Source: Clostridia bacterium
GTDB lineage: Bacteria > Bacillota > Clostridia > TANB77 > CAG-508
Direction: 5' to 3'
DNA: 64,000 nt
Assembly: GCA_900770385.1 (NCBI GenBank)
Contig: CAAGKK010000041.1
Location: forward strand, 62,001 to 126,000
This document shows positions 1 through 8,156 of the stretch, in pieces. The position numbers and the translations under genes are program-made. Each line of letters begins with the position of its first letter. The first letter of the stretch is position 1. Under the pieces are notes generated by a model. The model made no database searches, was not told the origin of the DNA, and saw only the letters and a program-made list of their open reading frames with translations.

Positions 1-450
1 GGAGTTGAGCTTGGAGGAGCACTAAAGAATATAATAGCTTTTTGTGCAGGTATGTTAGTGGGAATGAACTTAGGTGATAACTCTTTTGCAGCTTTAATTA
101 CTAGAGGACTAAAAGAAATTTCGAGATTAGGTGTAGTATTAGGCGGAAAATATGAAACTTTTTATGGGCTATCAGGTTTAGGAGACTTAATTGTTACATG
201 TGCTAGTAAGTATAGCAGAAATAGAAAAGCCGGAATATTAATAGGTCAAGGAAAAACAATAGAAGAAACACGAACGGAAGTTGGAATGACTATTGAAAGT
301 ATAGATAATATAGAAGTTGCATATGAATTAAAAAATAAATATAAAATAGATATGCCAATTGTTACAACAGTTTATGATGTATTATATAATAACTTAAAAC
401 CAAATATGGCAGTAAAAGAACTAATGCTTAGAGATAAAAAATTTGAATAA
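1..450 (+). CDS. gpsA: Glycerol-3-phosphate dehydrogenase, C-terminal part
   Basis: The window opens inside this gene; 149 codons are visible and the start lies upstream. The enzyme reduces dihydroxyacetone phosphate to sn-glycerol 3-phosphate, the first step of phospholipid synthesis. The first visible residues GVELGGALKN carry the family's catalytic lysine, and GLSGLGDLIVTC followed by an S-R-N-R segment matches the substrate-binding helical domain. The C-terminus ends in a charged tail, as is usual. The next gene begins 41 bases downstream with its own AGGAGG site. Product identification rests on these motifs and is secure; cofactor preference cannot be judged because the Rossmann domain is outside the window. 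Confidence 0.95.
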   Translation, partial: GVELGGALKNIIAFCAGMLVGMNLGDNSFAALITRGLKEISRLGVVLGGKYETFYGLSGLGDLIVTCASKYSRNRKAGILIGQGKTIEETRTEVGMTIESIDNIEVAYELKNKYKIDMPIVTTVYDVLYNNLKPNMAVKELMLRDKKFE

Positions 451-491
451 AAATTTTTTTATTGATAAAAATATTTAAAGGAGGTATTAAT

Positions 492-959
492 ATGGATTTT
501 TTTAACAAATTAGGAAACATGGCAAGTGAAACTTACAAAAAAACAAGCAAAAAGACAGGAGATTTAGCAAAAGAAGCAAAAATTAGAATGAAAATGAATG
601 AGGATAAGGCTCATGTAAAAGACTTATATGAAGAAATAGGAAAGATAGTATATCAAAAACATTTAAAGAAGGATGAAATATCTATAGAAGAGGATTTAAA
701 TTCATATTGTACACAAATAGATGAATTATCAGAAAACATAGAAAAATCATTAGACACATTATTAGCTTTAAGAGGAAAAAGAGTGTGTGAAAATTGTCAT
801 TCTGAAATAGATAACAAAGTTAAATTCTGTCCTTCATGTGGAAAAGAACAACCAGAAATAAAAATTGAAGAAGTAACAGAGGATTCAGAAAAAGATAAAA
901 ATGAAGAAAAAGCAGAAGTAAAAGAAGCAGAAATAGTAGAAGAAAAAAAGGAAGATTAG
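492..959 (+). CDS. Zinc-ribbon protein with acidic tail
   Basis: A 155-residue protein of unknown function. The start is the ATG at 492, preceded by AGGAGG at 480-485; an upstream in-frame start at 462 lacks a ribosome site. The N-terminal two thirds is charged and helical (DFFNKLGNMASETYKK), likely a coiled coil. A zinc ribbon follows with paired cysteines in CENCHSE and CPSCGKEQ, about residues 100-120. The tail is strongly Glu/Lys-rich. Such proteins are common in clostridia as hypothetical zinc-ribbon proteins. It follows gpsA and may be cotranscribed; the hairpin at 967-996 ends the unit. Zinc binding is inferred from the two CxxC pairs only. Confidence 0.75.
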   Translation: MDFFNKLGNMASETYKKTSKKTGDLAKEAKIRMKMNEDKAHVKDLYEEIGKIVYQKHLKKDEISIEEDLNSYCTQIDELSENIEKSLDTLLALRGKRVCENCHSEIDNKVKFCPSCGKEQPEIKIEEVTEDSEKDKNEEKAEVKEAEIVEEKKED

Positions 960-966
960 AATTTTA

Positions 967-996
967 AAAGAGCAGGTAGTTTTGTGCCTGCTCTTT
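967..996. terminator. Bidirectional hairpin terminator
   Basis: A perfect 10-bp stem, AAAGAGCAGG (967-976) with CCTGCTCTTT (987-996), separates the zinc-ribbon gene from a convergent minus-strand gene whose stop lies inside the stem. It can serve both genes. Confidence 0.8.
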
Positions 997-1276
997 AATA
1001 TGGAAATCTTTCAAAAATATATCGTATAATTCTATCTGCATTTGTAGAAGTTATATTAATAAAAATATTCTTATCAAAACTAACCCACATATTTATTTTA
1101 AACTTATCATTATTATCTATAAAAGCTCCAATTATATCACTGATTTCTACAGAATTGTCAAAACACTTTTCCCATTTGAAATCATTTTTTATATCTAAAT
1201 TATTATCATAAAAAGCTCCTAGAAATTTTTTTATTTCCCCTTTTTTATCACTATATAAATTTACAATTGTACTCAT
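995..1276 (-). CDS. Small conserved-looking hypothetical protein
   Basis: A 93-residue soluble protein with no family I recognise. I place the start at the ATG at 1276 (MSTIVNLYSDKK) because AGGTG lies six bases upstream; a GTG three codons earlier is in frame but less well placed. The sequence is rich in Asp, Asn and Ile and ends in RIIRYIFERFPY. No signal peptide, membrane segment or metal motif is visible. It stands alone between two divergent or convergent neighbours. The good ribosome site and the shared terminator support it as a real gene; function is unknown. Confidence 0.6.
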   Translation of the reverse strand: MSTIVNLYSDKKGEIKKFLGAFYDNNLDIKNDFKWEKCFDNSVEISDIIGAFIDNNDKFKINMWVSFDKNIFINITSTNADRIIRYIFERFPY

Positions 1277-1371
1277 AATAATCACCTAATTATATTATTT
1301 GTTCTTATCATTTTGATATACAGAGAATAAAAGGTAATTATTTGAGAAATAATAAAAAATAGGTGAAAAGT

Positions 1372-2100
1372 ATGAAAAATAATAATAAAATTATTATTTT
1401 TATTTTTATATTATTATTTTTAATATTTATTAGTATTTCTATTTTTTTACTATTTAATACACAAAAAAATGAAGAAGAAATATTAGCAGAAAAAGCAAAT
1501 TCACAAATATTATATTTAGATAATGAAATTATTGACATTGCAAACTTAGCTAATAATATTAATTTAAATATTAAAGAAAAAGATAATTTAAATAAAAATA
1601 CTAATTGGGAAGAAATAGAATTAAAACTTAATTCTATATATGAAGGATGGAATTCTATTATTATAGATTTAAATTCATTAGGAATAAAAAACACAGACTT
1701 AACAAATTTTGGAAGAAAAATCGATGATGTAATGATTTCATCCAAAAATCAAGATAAAGCTAATATGTTGAATAATTTGTGCGATTTATATTATTTTTTG
1801 GTTATTTATACAAACTCATATAATAGCAATGAAGAACTAAAAAATAATATAGCTACAAAATATTACTTACTAAAATCTTATTCTGCTTTGGAAAAAGAAA
1901 ATTGGATAATAGCCAAAGAAAACATTATTAAGGCTGAAAATAGTTATTATAATAATATAAATAACATAGAAACAAATAATTTTTATCGAAATAAAACTTA
2001 TGTATCAATAAAAGAACTAGAAAACATAGTAAACTCAAAAAACATTGATATATATTATTTAAAATATATAATAGTACTTAACAATATTAAATATCAATAA
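1372..2100 (+). CDS. Membrane-anchored hypothetical protein
   Basis: A 242-residue protein starting at the ATG at 1372, six bases after AGGTG at 1361-1365. Residues about 6-25 (IIIFIFILLFLIFISISIF) form one hydrophobic segment, either an uncleaved anchor or a signal peptide without a clear cleavage site. The rest is Asn/Lys/Glu-rich and predicted mostly helical, resembling extracytoplasmic helical-bundle proteins, but I do not recognise the family. Composition is extremely AT-rich even for this window. It precedes the RNase P RNA gene in the same direction, which has its own strong promoter, so there is no functional link to infer. Confidence 0.6.
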   Translation: MKNNNKIIIFIFILLFLIFISISIFLLFNTQKNEEEILAEKANSQILYLDNEIIDIANLANNINLNIKEKDNLNKNTNWEEIELKLNSIYEGWNSIIIDLNSLGIKNTDLTNFGRKIDDVMISSKNQDKANMLNNLCDLYYFLVIYTNSYNSNEELKNNIATKYYLLKSYSALEKENWIIAKENIIKAENSYYNNINNIETNNFYRNKTYVSIKELENIVNSKNIDIYYLKYIIVLNNIKYQ

Positions 2101-2109
2101 TCAGTAGAA

Positions 2110-2138
2110 TTGACTTTTTATATAAATTGTAGTACAAT
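2110..2138 (+). promoter_or_regulatory. SigA-type promoter of rnpB
   Basis: TTGACT at 2110-2115 and TACAAT at 2133-2138 are separated by 17 bases. Transcription would start near 2145, exactly where the RNase P RNA begins. Confidence 0.8.
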
Positions 2139-2144
2139 AAAAAA

Positions 2145-2495
2145 ATAGTAAGCCGAATAGTCGCTGGTAGAAACCGCAAGGTTCTACGAGAGGAAAGTCC
2201 GGGCTCCATAGAGCAATGATGCTGGTTAACGGCCAGTAAGGGAAACCTTAAGGAAAGTGCAACAGAAAATTACCGCTTAATTTATATAATTAAGTAAGGA
2301 TGAAAAGGCGAGGTAAGAGCTCACCGCTGGTATGGTAACATATCAGGCTGTGTAAACCCCATCTGGAGCAACACCTAAAAAAGAAGGCTAAGACTGCTCG
2401 TCATCTTCTTGAATTGGTGGCTTGAAATATATAGTAATATATATTCTAGATAAATGACTATTCAAGACAGAACCCGGCTTATAGACTTACTAAAC
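2145..2495 (+). ncRNA. rnpB: RNase P RNA (M1-type catalytic RNA)
   Basis: This RNA is the catalytic subunit that removes tRNA 5' leaders. The universally conserved GAGGAAAGTCCGGGCTCC lies at about 2191-2208 and the matching 3' ACAGAACCCGGCTTA at about 2467-2481. The 5' AGTAAGCC and the 3' GGCTTATAGACTTACT close the P1-type helix. The internal GGATGAAAAGGCGAGGTAAGAGCTCACCG block is also characteristic. A 17-spaced promoter lies just upstream and an intrinsic terminator at 2499-2527 just downstream, so the ends are known to within a few bases. Structural class (A or B) was not determined. Confidence 0.97.
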
Positions 2496-2498
2496 ATA

Positions 2499-2527
2499 AA
2501 AAGAAATAGGCTAAACCTATTTCTTTT
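2499..2527. terminator. Terminator between rnpB and the RluA-family gene
   Basis: A 12-bp stem, AAAAGAAATAGG (2499-2510) with CCTATTTCTTTT (2516-2527), followed by T residues. It ends rnpB and also lies directly beyond the stop codon of the convergent minus-strand gene. Confidence 0.85.
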
Positions 2528-2561
2528 TTATATAGTAGGAAATTCCTCGTTTTCTACTAGC

Positions 2562-2609
2562 ATATGTAGGGGCGGACGCCTCTGTCCGCCCGAGCGGAAT
2601 TTGTTCTGC
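2562..2609 (+). repeat. GC-rich dispersed palindrome, copy 1 (inside coding end)
   Basis: The core is GGGCGGAC (2570-2577), six loop bases GCCTCT, then GTCCGCCC (2584-2591), followed by a second weaker hairpin GCGGAA-TTTG-TTCTGC. The same two-hairpin unit occurs at about 12726 and, inverted, at 43085. This copy lies within the last codons of the RluA-family gene. Confidence 0.85.
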
Positions 2610-2891
2610 ATATTAATAGTTAATAATCTATTAATATCATCAGGAATATCTGCTGTTATTTTTAGTCTTTTTTGAGTTAGAGGATGATTAAATATAACTT
2701 CATAAGCATGTAGAGCTTGTCTAGAAATAATATCCGATTGTGATCCATATAAAGAATCACCAAGAATAGGATGACCCATATAGCTCATATGTACACGGAT
2801 TTGATGAGTTCTACCTGTTTTTAATATGCATTCAACTAATGAATAATTTTTATAAATGTTTAATAATTTTACATCGGTTATAGCTTCTTGA

Positions 2892-2895
2892 CCGG
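2892..2895 (-). other. CGG frameshift site in RluA-family gene
   Basis: On the coding strand the sequence reads AAC-C-GGT-CAA. In the original frame the codon is CGG (codon 201); skipping one C gives Asn-Gly-Gln and restores homology to the end of the protein. Confidence 0.8.
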
Positions 2896-3611
2896 TTAGG
2901 ATTTACACACCTTTCAATTATACTTCCATCTTTTCTGGAAATTGGTTCATTTATAGTTTGGTTATCAAATTTTATTATTCCATCAACCAAGACTACATAT
3001 TTTTTTTCAAATTGATTTAATTTCATTTGTTTTATTAAACATTCTTGGACATATTGATTTTTAGCAAATATTACTATTCCAGATGTATCTTTATCCAATC
3101 TATTAATTGGTCTAATTTTTCTTTTTAAACCTATCGAATCAAAATAGTATTTAACTCCATTTGAAAGACTATCTGTATAATGTTCCATTGAAGGATGAAC
3201 AGGAATTCCGGCAGGTTTATTTAAAATTAAAAAGCATTCATCTTCATACAATATATTCAATGGCAATTGATTAGGTAAAATGTTATCATTATCTTCATTA
3301 AAATCTAAGTTAACAGTTAAAATATCATTGGTTTTATATTTGTAATATATATTTACAGGAGAATTGTTTATATAAATTTGATTTGCTTTTTTTAACTTTA
3401 ATATTAATCTTTCAGATAAGAAAAATTCTTCTTTTAAAATTTGTTTAATTGTTTCATATTTATTTGATTTTTCTATTATATATTTTAATTTCATAATGAC
3501 TAAAGTATATAAAGAAATAAAACAAAAGTCAAATGATTTTTATAAGCGTTATAATTGCAAAACATTTATTATTATGATAAAATATTACAAAATTTATATT
3601 TGGAGGATAAT

Positions 3612-4418
3612 GTGCTTACAAAATATAAAAAAGATAAAAATACAAAAAATAAAGATGATTTTGATTATAGTTTATTGGTAGATACAACTATTTTACTTGG
3701 AGAGATTATGTTAAAAAATGGGGCAGAAACAAATAGAGTTGAAAATGCCATGGATAAACTACTTAGAACTACTAAAATGAAACATATTGAAGCAGTAGTA
3801 ATGACTACAAGCATAATAGTAACTTTGTCAGATCCATCAATTGAACACATTACAGCAGTATCTAGAATACATGACAGAAATACTAATTTAAACAGAGTAC
3901 AATTAGCACATAGTTTAACAGAAGAATATTGCAATGGAAAAATAGATTTAGAAACATTATTTCATGAATTAAAAACCATTAAAAATATAAATCAATACAA
4001 CTTTGTTTTAAAAAACATGGCCTTAGCTTTAGTACCACCAGGTTTTACTATTATGCTTGGAGGAACAGTTATAGATTCACTTTCTGCTTTGATTTGTGGA
4101 TGTATATTAGCTCTTTTAAATATTATGTTTAAATTTGTAAAAATAAATAATTTTACTAAAAACATATTTGAAATGATGTGTGTATCATTTGTTGCAGTAT
4201 TTTTGAATACTATTATTTCAACAGATATACAGTCAGTAATAATAGGTTTTATAATGCCATATGTACCAGGAATAGCCATTACTAATGCAGCGAGAGATAC
4301 TTTTAATGCAGATTATATGTCAGGAGCAGCCAGGTTATTAGATGCATTAGTTCAAGCTTTTTCAGTAGCATTAGGGGTATACATTGGATTGTTCTTAGGA
4401 AAGATATTTTTTATTTAA
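3612..4418 (+). CDS. ThrE-type threonine/serine exporter, large subunit (DUF1212)
   Basis: A 268-residue membrane protein. I choose the GTG at 3612, five bases after GGAGG (3602-3606); longer versions have no ribosome site. The N-terminal soluble part has the family motif GEIMLKNGAETNRVENAM and a conserved SRI-HDRNTNLNRV segment. Five hydrophobic segments follow, including LALVPPGFTIMLGG and the terminal SGAARLLDALVQAFSVALGVYIG. In the two-gene arrangement seen here this DUF1212 protein pairs with a small DUF3815 partner (next gene, 11 bases on), together equivalent to single-chain ThrE of actinobacteria. Amino acid export is known for ThrE; substrate here is inferred. Confidence 0.85.
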   Translation: MLTKYKKDKNTKNKDDFDYSLLVDTTILLGEIMLKNGAETNRVENAMDKLLRTTKMKHIEAVVMTTSIIVTLSDPSIEHITAVSRIHDRNTNLNRVQLAHSLTEEYCNGKIDLETLFHELKTIKNINQYNFVLKNMALALVPPGFTIMLGGTVIDSLSALICGCILALLNIMFKFVKINNFTKNIFEMMCVSFVAVFLNTIISTDIQSVIIGFIMPYVPGIAITNAARDTFNADYMSGAARLLDALVQAFSVALGVYIGLFLGKIFFI

Positions 4419-4429
4419 GGAGAAAGTAC

Positions 4430-4885
4430 ATGATTTTTATACAATTTATTGCTGCTTTTATTGCAACAGCAGCATTTTCAATAACAATAGAAATACCTAA
4501 AAAATACATAGTAATTGCAGGATTAGTAGGAGGAACCGGGTGGGTAATATATCTAGCATCCTCATACTTAGGAATTTCTGAAGTAGTATCTTATTTTATT
4601 TCTGCTTTAATTGTCACTATAATTTCAAAAATTTTATCTAAAGTGCTAAAAGCAGTGTCAACAATATTTTTAATACCAGGTATATTACCAATTGTACCAG
4701 GTGCTGCAATGTATAAAATGGTATATGCAATTATAAATAATAATTCAAGAGAAATCGGATATTATTTGTTACAGGCAATACTTATAACTGGTGGAATAGC
4801 ACTAGCATTCTTTATAGCAGAATCAATAAAAGAAATACAAATAATAAGAAAGGACAAAGAAAAAGTAGATGAGAATACGATTTAA
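4430..4885 (+). CDS. ThrE-type exporter, small subunit (DUF3815)
   Basis: A 151-residue protein with four hydrophobic segments covering most of its length, starting at the ATG at 4430 after AAGGAG. The segment IFLIPGILPIVPGAAMYKM is typical of the C-terminal half of ThrE-like exporters (DUF3815). It immediately follows the DUF1212 gene, so the pair should make one split transporter in the cell membrane. Its last 17 bases overlap the start of trmB in a different frame, so the three genes are probably translated from one mRNA. Confidence 0.85.
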   Translation: MIFIQFIAAFIATAAFSITIEIPKKYIVIAGLVGGTGWVIYLASSYLGISEVVSYFISALIVTIISKILSKVLKAVSTIFLIPGILPIVPGAAMYKMVYAIINNNSREIGYYLLQAILITGGIALAFFIAESIKEIQIIRKDKEKVDENTI

Positions 4886-5534
4886 ACCATGGGCAAGACC
4901 AGAATTAGAAGCTAGTTATTTTTATGAAGACAATCCAGAAGATTTTAAGGGAAAATGGATTACAAAATTTAAAAATAAAGATAATCCAATCTATTTAGAA
5001 TTAGGATGTGGAAAAGGTAGCTTTATATCTGAATTAGCATTTAGAAATCAAGATATAAATTATGTAGCAATAGATTTAGTTGATGCTATGTTAGGACTAG
5101 CAAAAAGAAAAGTAGAAGAAAAATATAATTCCAATAATAAAAAAGTAGAAAATTTAATATTAGTAAGATATGATATTGAAAGAATAAACCAAATAATAGA
5201 TGCAAAAGATGAGATAAAAAGAATATATATAAATTTTTGCAACCCTTGGCCTAAAGCAAAACATAAAAAGAAAAGATTAACACATACTAAACAACTAGAA
5301 CATTATAAAGAATTTTTATCAATTGGTTCTGAAATATTTTTTAAAACAGATGATGATGAACTATTTAATGACAGTATAAAATATTTTGAAGAAAGTGGTT
5401 TTATTATAATAGCAAAAACTTTTGACTTACACAATGATGATATATTTGATGGAAAAAACATAGAAACAGAACATGAGATAATGTTTTCAGATGAAGGATT
5501 AAAAATTAAAGCTTTAATAGCAAAGCTTGCATAA
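4869..5534 (+). CDS. trmB: tRNA (guanine-N7-)-methyltransferase
   Basis: Makes m7G46 in the variable loop of tRNAs using S-adenosylmethionine. It is 221 residues long, normal for the family. The AdoMet loop ELGCGKGSFI (residues about 42-51) and the signature INFCNPWPKAKHKKKRL (about 120-136) are clear; the Cys-Asn in place of the commoner Ser-Asp is an unremarkable variant in the signature, as far as I can tell. The C-terminal TEHEIMF segment matches the tRNA-binding end. The ATG at 4869 overlaps the upstream exporter gene by 17 bases, suggesting translational coupling. The unit ends at the hairpin at 5541-5571. Confidence 0.94.
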   Translation: MRIRFKPWARPELEASYFYEDNPEDFKGKWITKFKNKDNPIYLELGCGKGSFISELAFRNQDINYVAIDLVDAMLGLAKRKVEEKYNSNNKKVENLILVRYDIERINQIIDAKDEIKRIYINFCNPWPKAKHKKKRLTHTKQLEHYKEFLSIGSEIFFKTDDDELFNDSIKYFEESGFIIIAKTFDLHNDDIFDGKNIETEHEIMFSDEGLKIKALIAKLA

Positions 5535-5540
5535 ACAAAA

Positions 5541-5571
5541 GAAAAAGAACAGTAAAATGCTGTTCTTTTTC
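5541..5571 (+). terminator. Terminator after trmB
   Basis: A 12-bp perfect stem, GAAAAAGAACAG (5541-5552) with CTGTTCTTTTTC (5560-5571), seven-base loop. Confidence 0.75.
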
Positions 5572-5592
5572 AATTATATTTTATAAAAATCC

Positions 5593-5621
5593 TTGTACTT
5601 TTCAACTTTTATTTGTATAAT
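5593..5621 (+). promoter_or_regulatory. Promoter of pta-ackA
   Basis: TTGTAC at 5593-5598 and a perfect TATAAT at 5616-5621, spaced 17 bases, sit 28 bases before the pta start codon. Confidence 0.7.
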
Positions 5622-5649
5622 AATATAGATTTAAGAAAGGAGAATTTAA

Positions 5650-6645
5650 ATGAATTTTATTGATACAATTAAAGAAAGAGCAAAGAAAGATATAAAAACA
5701 ATAGTATTACCAGAAACCGAAGATATAAGAACACTTCAAGCAACAGAAAAAATCTTAAAAGAAGGTTTTGCTAAAATAATTTTAGTTGGAAACAAAGAAA
5801 AAACAGAAGAATTAGCTAACCAAAACAATATTAATATAGAAGGGGCAATCATCATAGACCCTGCTAAATCTGAAAAATATGATGAATATGTAAATAAATT
5901 TTTTGAATTAAGACAAAAAAAAGGAATTTCAATAGAAAAAGCAAAGGAAATAATGTTAAACAATGTTTATTTTGGAATGATGATGGTTAAATGCAAAGAT
6001 GCAGATGGCTTAGTATCAGGTGCAGCGCATTCTACTGCAGATACTTTAAGACCAGCACTTCAAATATTAAAAACAGCAGAAGGAACTAAACTTGTTTCAG
6101 CATTTTTTTTAATGGTAGTGCCAAATTGTGAGTATGGAGAAAATGGTACTTTTGTATTTTCAGATGCAGGACTAAATGCAAATCCAACAAGTGAAGAATT
6201 ATCAGAAATTGCAATTTCTTCTGCTAATAGTTTTAAACAATTGGTAGGAAAAGAACCAAAAGTAGCAATGCTTTCTTATTCTACATATGGAAGTGCAAAA
6301 TCTGAATTAGTTGAGAAAGTACAAAATGCAACTACAATATTAAAACAAAAAGCTCCAAATTTAAAAGCAGACGGAGAAATGCAATTAGATGCAGCATTAG
6401 TCAAAGAAATTGGACAAAAAAAGGCTCCTGGAAGCGAAGTAGCAGGGCAAGCTAATACATTAATATTTCCTGATTTAAATGCTGGAAATATAGGATATAA
6501 ATTAGTTCAAAGATTAGCAAAGGCAGAGGCTTATGGTCCACTATGTCAAGGAATTGCAAGACCAGTTAATGACCTATCAAGAGGATGTAGTAGTAATGAT
6601 ATTGTTGGAGTTGTAGCCATAACTGCAGTTCAAGCACAAGAATAA
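5650..6645 (+). CDS. pta: Phosphate acetyltransferase
   Basis: Converts acetyl-CoA plus phosphate to acetyl phosphate, the first step of acetate formation. At 331 residues it is the short, standard firmicute form without the N-terminal regulatory domains of the E. coli enzyme. Recognisable blocks are VLPETEDIRTLQA near the N-terminus, VSGAAHSTADTLRPALQIL in the middle, and EVAGQANTLIFPDLNAGNIGYK followed by GPLCQGIARPVNDLSRGC near the C-terminus. The ATG at 5650 follows AGGAGA. It has its own promoter and is followed 88 bases later by ackA, giving the usual substrate-level ATP-producing acetate pathway. Confidence 0.97.
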   Translation: MNFIDTIKERAKKDIKTIVLPETEDIRTLQATEKILKEGFAKIILVGNKEKTEELANQNNINIEGAIIIDPAKSEKYDEYVNKFFELRQKKGISIEKAKEIMLNNVYFGMMMVKCKDADGLVSGAAHSTADTLRPALQILKTAEGTKLVSAFFLMVVPNCEYGENGTFVFSDAGLNANPTSEELSEIAISSANSFKQLVGKEPKVAMLSYSTYGSAKSELVEKVQNATTILKQKAPNLKADGEMQLDAALVKEIGQKKAPGSEVAGQANTLIFPDLNAGNIGYKLVQRLAKAEAYGPLCQGIARPVNDLSRGCSSNDIVGVVAITAVQAQE

Positions 6646-6733
6646 ATATTCTTCCTCGTGTTAGGATGTATGCAGAAATAACATTAAAAGGATTTATTAA
6701 TTCATTATAAAAAATTTAAGGAGGAAAATAAAA

Positions 6734-7933
6734 ATGAAAATTTTAGTTATCAATTGCGGGAGTTCATCATTAAAATATCAGTTAATAGATATGAATGATG
6801 AACATGTTATGGCAAAAGGAAATTATGAAAGAATAGGAGAACAAGAAGCTTTTTTAACACATAAAGTAAATGGAAACGCAACTGTTATAAAAAAAGCAGC
6901 ATTAAATCATACAGAAGCATTGGAAACTGTATTAGCTCAATTTACTAATCCAGAGTATAAAGTAATAGAATCTTTAGAAGAAATAGATGCAATAGGACAT
7001 AGAATAGTTCATGGAGGAGAAATATTTGATAAATCAGTCCTAATAGATGAGGATGTTATAAACAAAATAGATGAGTGCGCAGCATTAGCACCATTACATA
7101 ATCCAGCAGCTATACTTGGTATTAGAGCATGTCAACAAGCAATGCCTGGAGTGCCTATGTCTGCAGTATTTGATACAGCTTTTCACCAAACAATGCCAAA
7201 AGAAAATTATATATATCCAATACCATATGAGTTTTATGAGAAATACAGAATAAGAAAATATGGGGCACATGGTACATCTCATCAGTTTGTTGCAAATTTA
7301 GCTGCAAAATTAGAAAATAAACCAATTGAAGAATTAAAAATTGTTACATGTCATTTAGGACAAGGAGCAAGTATTACAGCAGTTGATGGAGGAAAATCTA
7401 TAGATACATCAATGGGACTTTCACCATTAGGAGGAATACCAATGGTAACTCGTTCAGGAGATTTAGATCCTTCAGTAGTTACAGATATAATGGAAAAAGA
7501 AAATTTATCACCTAAAGAAGCTAATACACTATTAAATAAAAAATCAGGATTATATGGAATAACAGGTTTAGATCCTGACTTTAGACAAATTGAACTTGCT
7601 TCATATGAAGCTGATAAACCAAAAGCTCATATAGCAATAGAATTATTCACAAAATCAATTGCACAATTTATAGCAAAATATGCAGTATCAATGGGTGGAA
7701 TAGATGTTGTAGTATTTACAGGAGGAATAGGCGAAAATCAAATTAATATAAGAAAGAAAATTTGCAATAATTTAAAATTTATGGGTCTAATTGTTGATGA
7801 AGATAAAAATAATGTAAGAGGAGAAGAAGTATTAATAACAAAACCAGAATCAAAAATAAGAGCTTATATAATACCAACAAATGAAGAATTGGTAATAGCA
7901 CGAGATACAAAAAATTTAGTTGAAAATAAATAA
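6734..7933 (+). CDS. ackA: Acetate kinase
   Basis: Transfers phosphate from acetyl phosphate to ADP, giving acetate and ATP in the cytoplasm. The protein has 399 residues, the family length. Signatures in order: VINCGSSSLKYQL at the N-terminus, GHRIVHGGEIF with the catalytic Arg, VFDTAFHQTMP with the catalytic Asp, HGTSHQFVA, THLGQGASITA-type nucleotide loop (CHLGQGASITA) and FTGGIGENQ. AAGGAGGAAAA precedes the ATG. It is probably cotranscribed with pta. The next gene starts 15 bases after its stop, so the small-protein/zeta operon downstream could be read through from this transcript. Confidence 0.97.
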   Translation: MKILVINCGSSSLKYQLIDMNDEHVMAKGNYERIGEQEAFLTHKVNGNATVIKKAALNHTEALETVLAQFTNPEYKVIESLEEIDAIGHRIVHGGEIFDKSVLIDEDVINKIDECAALAPLHNPAAILGIRACQQAMPGVPMSAVFDTAFHQTMPKENYIYPIPYEFYEKYRIRKYGAHGTSHQFVANLAAKLENKPIEELKIVTCHLGQGASITAVDGGKSIDTSMGLSPLGGIPMVTRSGDLDPSVVTDIMEKENLSPKEANTLLNKKSGLYGITGLDPDFRQIELASYEADKPKAHIAIELFTKSIAQFIAKYAVSMGGIDVVVFTGGIGENQINIRKKICNNLKFMGLIVDEDKNNVRGEEVLITKPESKIRAYIIPTNEELVIARDTKNLVENK

Positions 7934-7948
7934 TAAAGGAGAAATTTA

Positions 7949-8155
7949 ATGCAAGAACATGTAGAATTAGAGGTTTCATTAGAAATCATAATGGCAGAGA
8001 TAGCAAAAGCGATGTTTGAACTAAGCAGTGAAAAAGAGACTCAGAAAAGGGAAACTATAGAAAAAAAATTAGAAAATTTAATTTGCATACAAGAGAATGC
8101 ATATAAAGGAAATAGAAAATATATAAAAAAAATATTAAATAGGGAGTTTTTATAA
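7949..8155 (+). CDS. Putative epsilon-like antitoxin, copy 1
   Basis: A 68-residue, strongly helical, charged protein beginning at the ATG at 7949 after AAAGGAGAAA. It shares a clear pattern with the 74-residue product at 9189: VM/IM-x-x-IAK, EK-x-EQK, and a final K-x-Y-x-GN-x-x-x-I-x-KVL/KIL. Each of these small proteins is followed almost without gap by a zeta-like kinase, which is the gene order of epsilon-zeta and PezAT toxin-antitoxin pairs. There is no helix-turn-helix, so it would neutralise rather than repress, like epsilon and unlike PezA. Antitoxin role is inferred from gene order, size and predicted helicity; sequence similarity to known epsilon could not be tested. Confidence 0.6.
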   Translation: MQEHVELEVSLEIIMAEIAKAMFELSSEKETQKRETIEKKLENLICIQENAYKGNRKYIKKILNREFL

Positions 8156-8156
8156 T

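Larger units (their letters stand above)
2528..3494 (-). pseudogene. RluA/RluD-family pseudouridine synthase, split by an extra C at a CGG codon
   Basis: The family isomerises specific uridines in 23S rRNA or tRNA. An S4-like N-terminus (residues 1-60) and the catalytic segment INRLDKDTSGIVIFAK, with its essential Asp, are intact. The reading frame breaks at codon 201: original-frame ...CVNPN-CGG runs to a stop at about 2850. Dropping one C (2893-2895) restores NGQEAITDV and then GRTHQIRVHMSYMGHPILGDSLYG, the family's C-terminal block. A single event therefore splits an otherwise intact gene. The final codons run through a GC-rich dispersed palindrome at 2562-2609, giving a C-terminus (FRSGGQRRPPL) unlike the family. 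It may be a pseudogene, a sequencing error, or translated by +1 shifting at CGG. Confidence 0.85.

Noticed and set aside
7094..7282. Antisense frames within ackA and other genes.
   Set aside because: They are shadows of strong, conserved genes on the other strand and have no ribosome sites.
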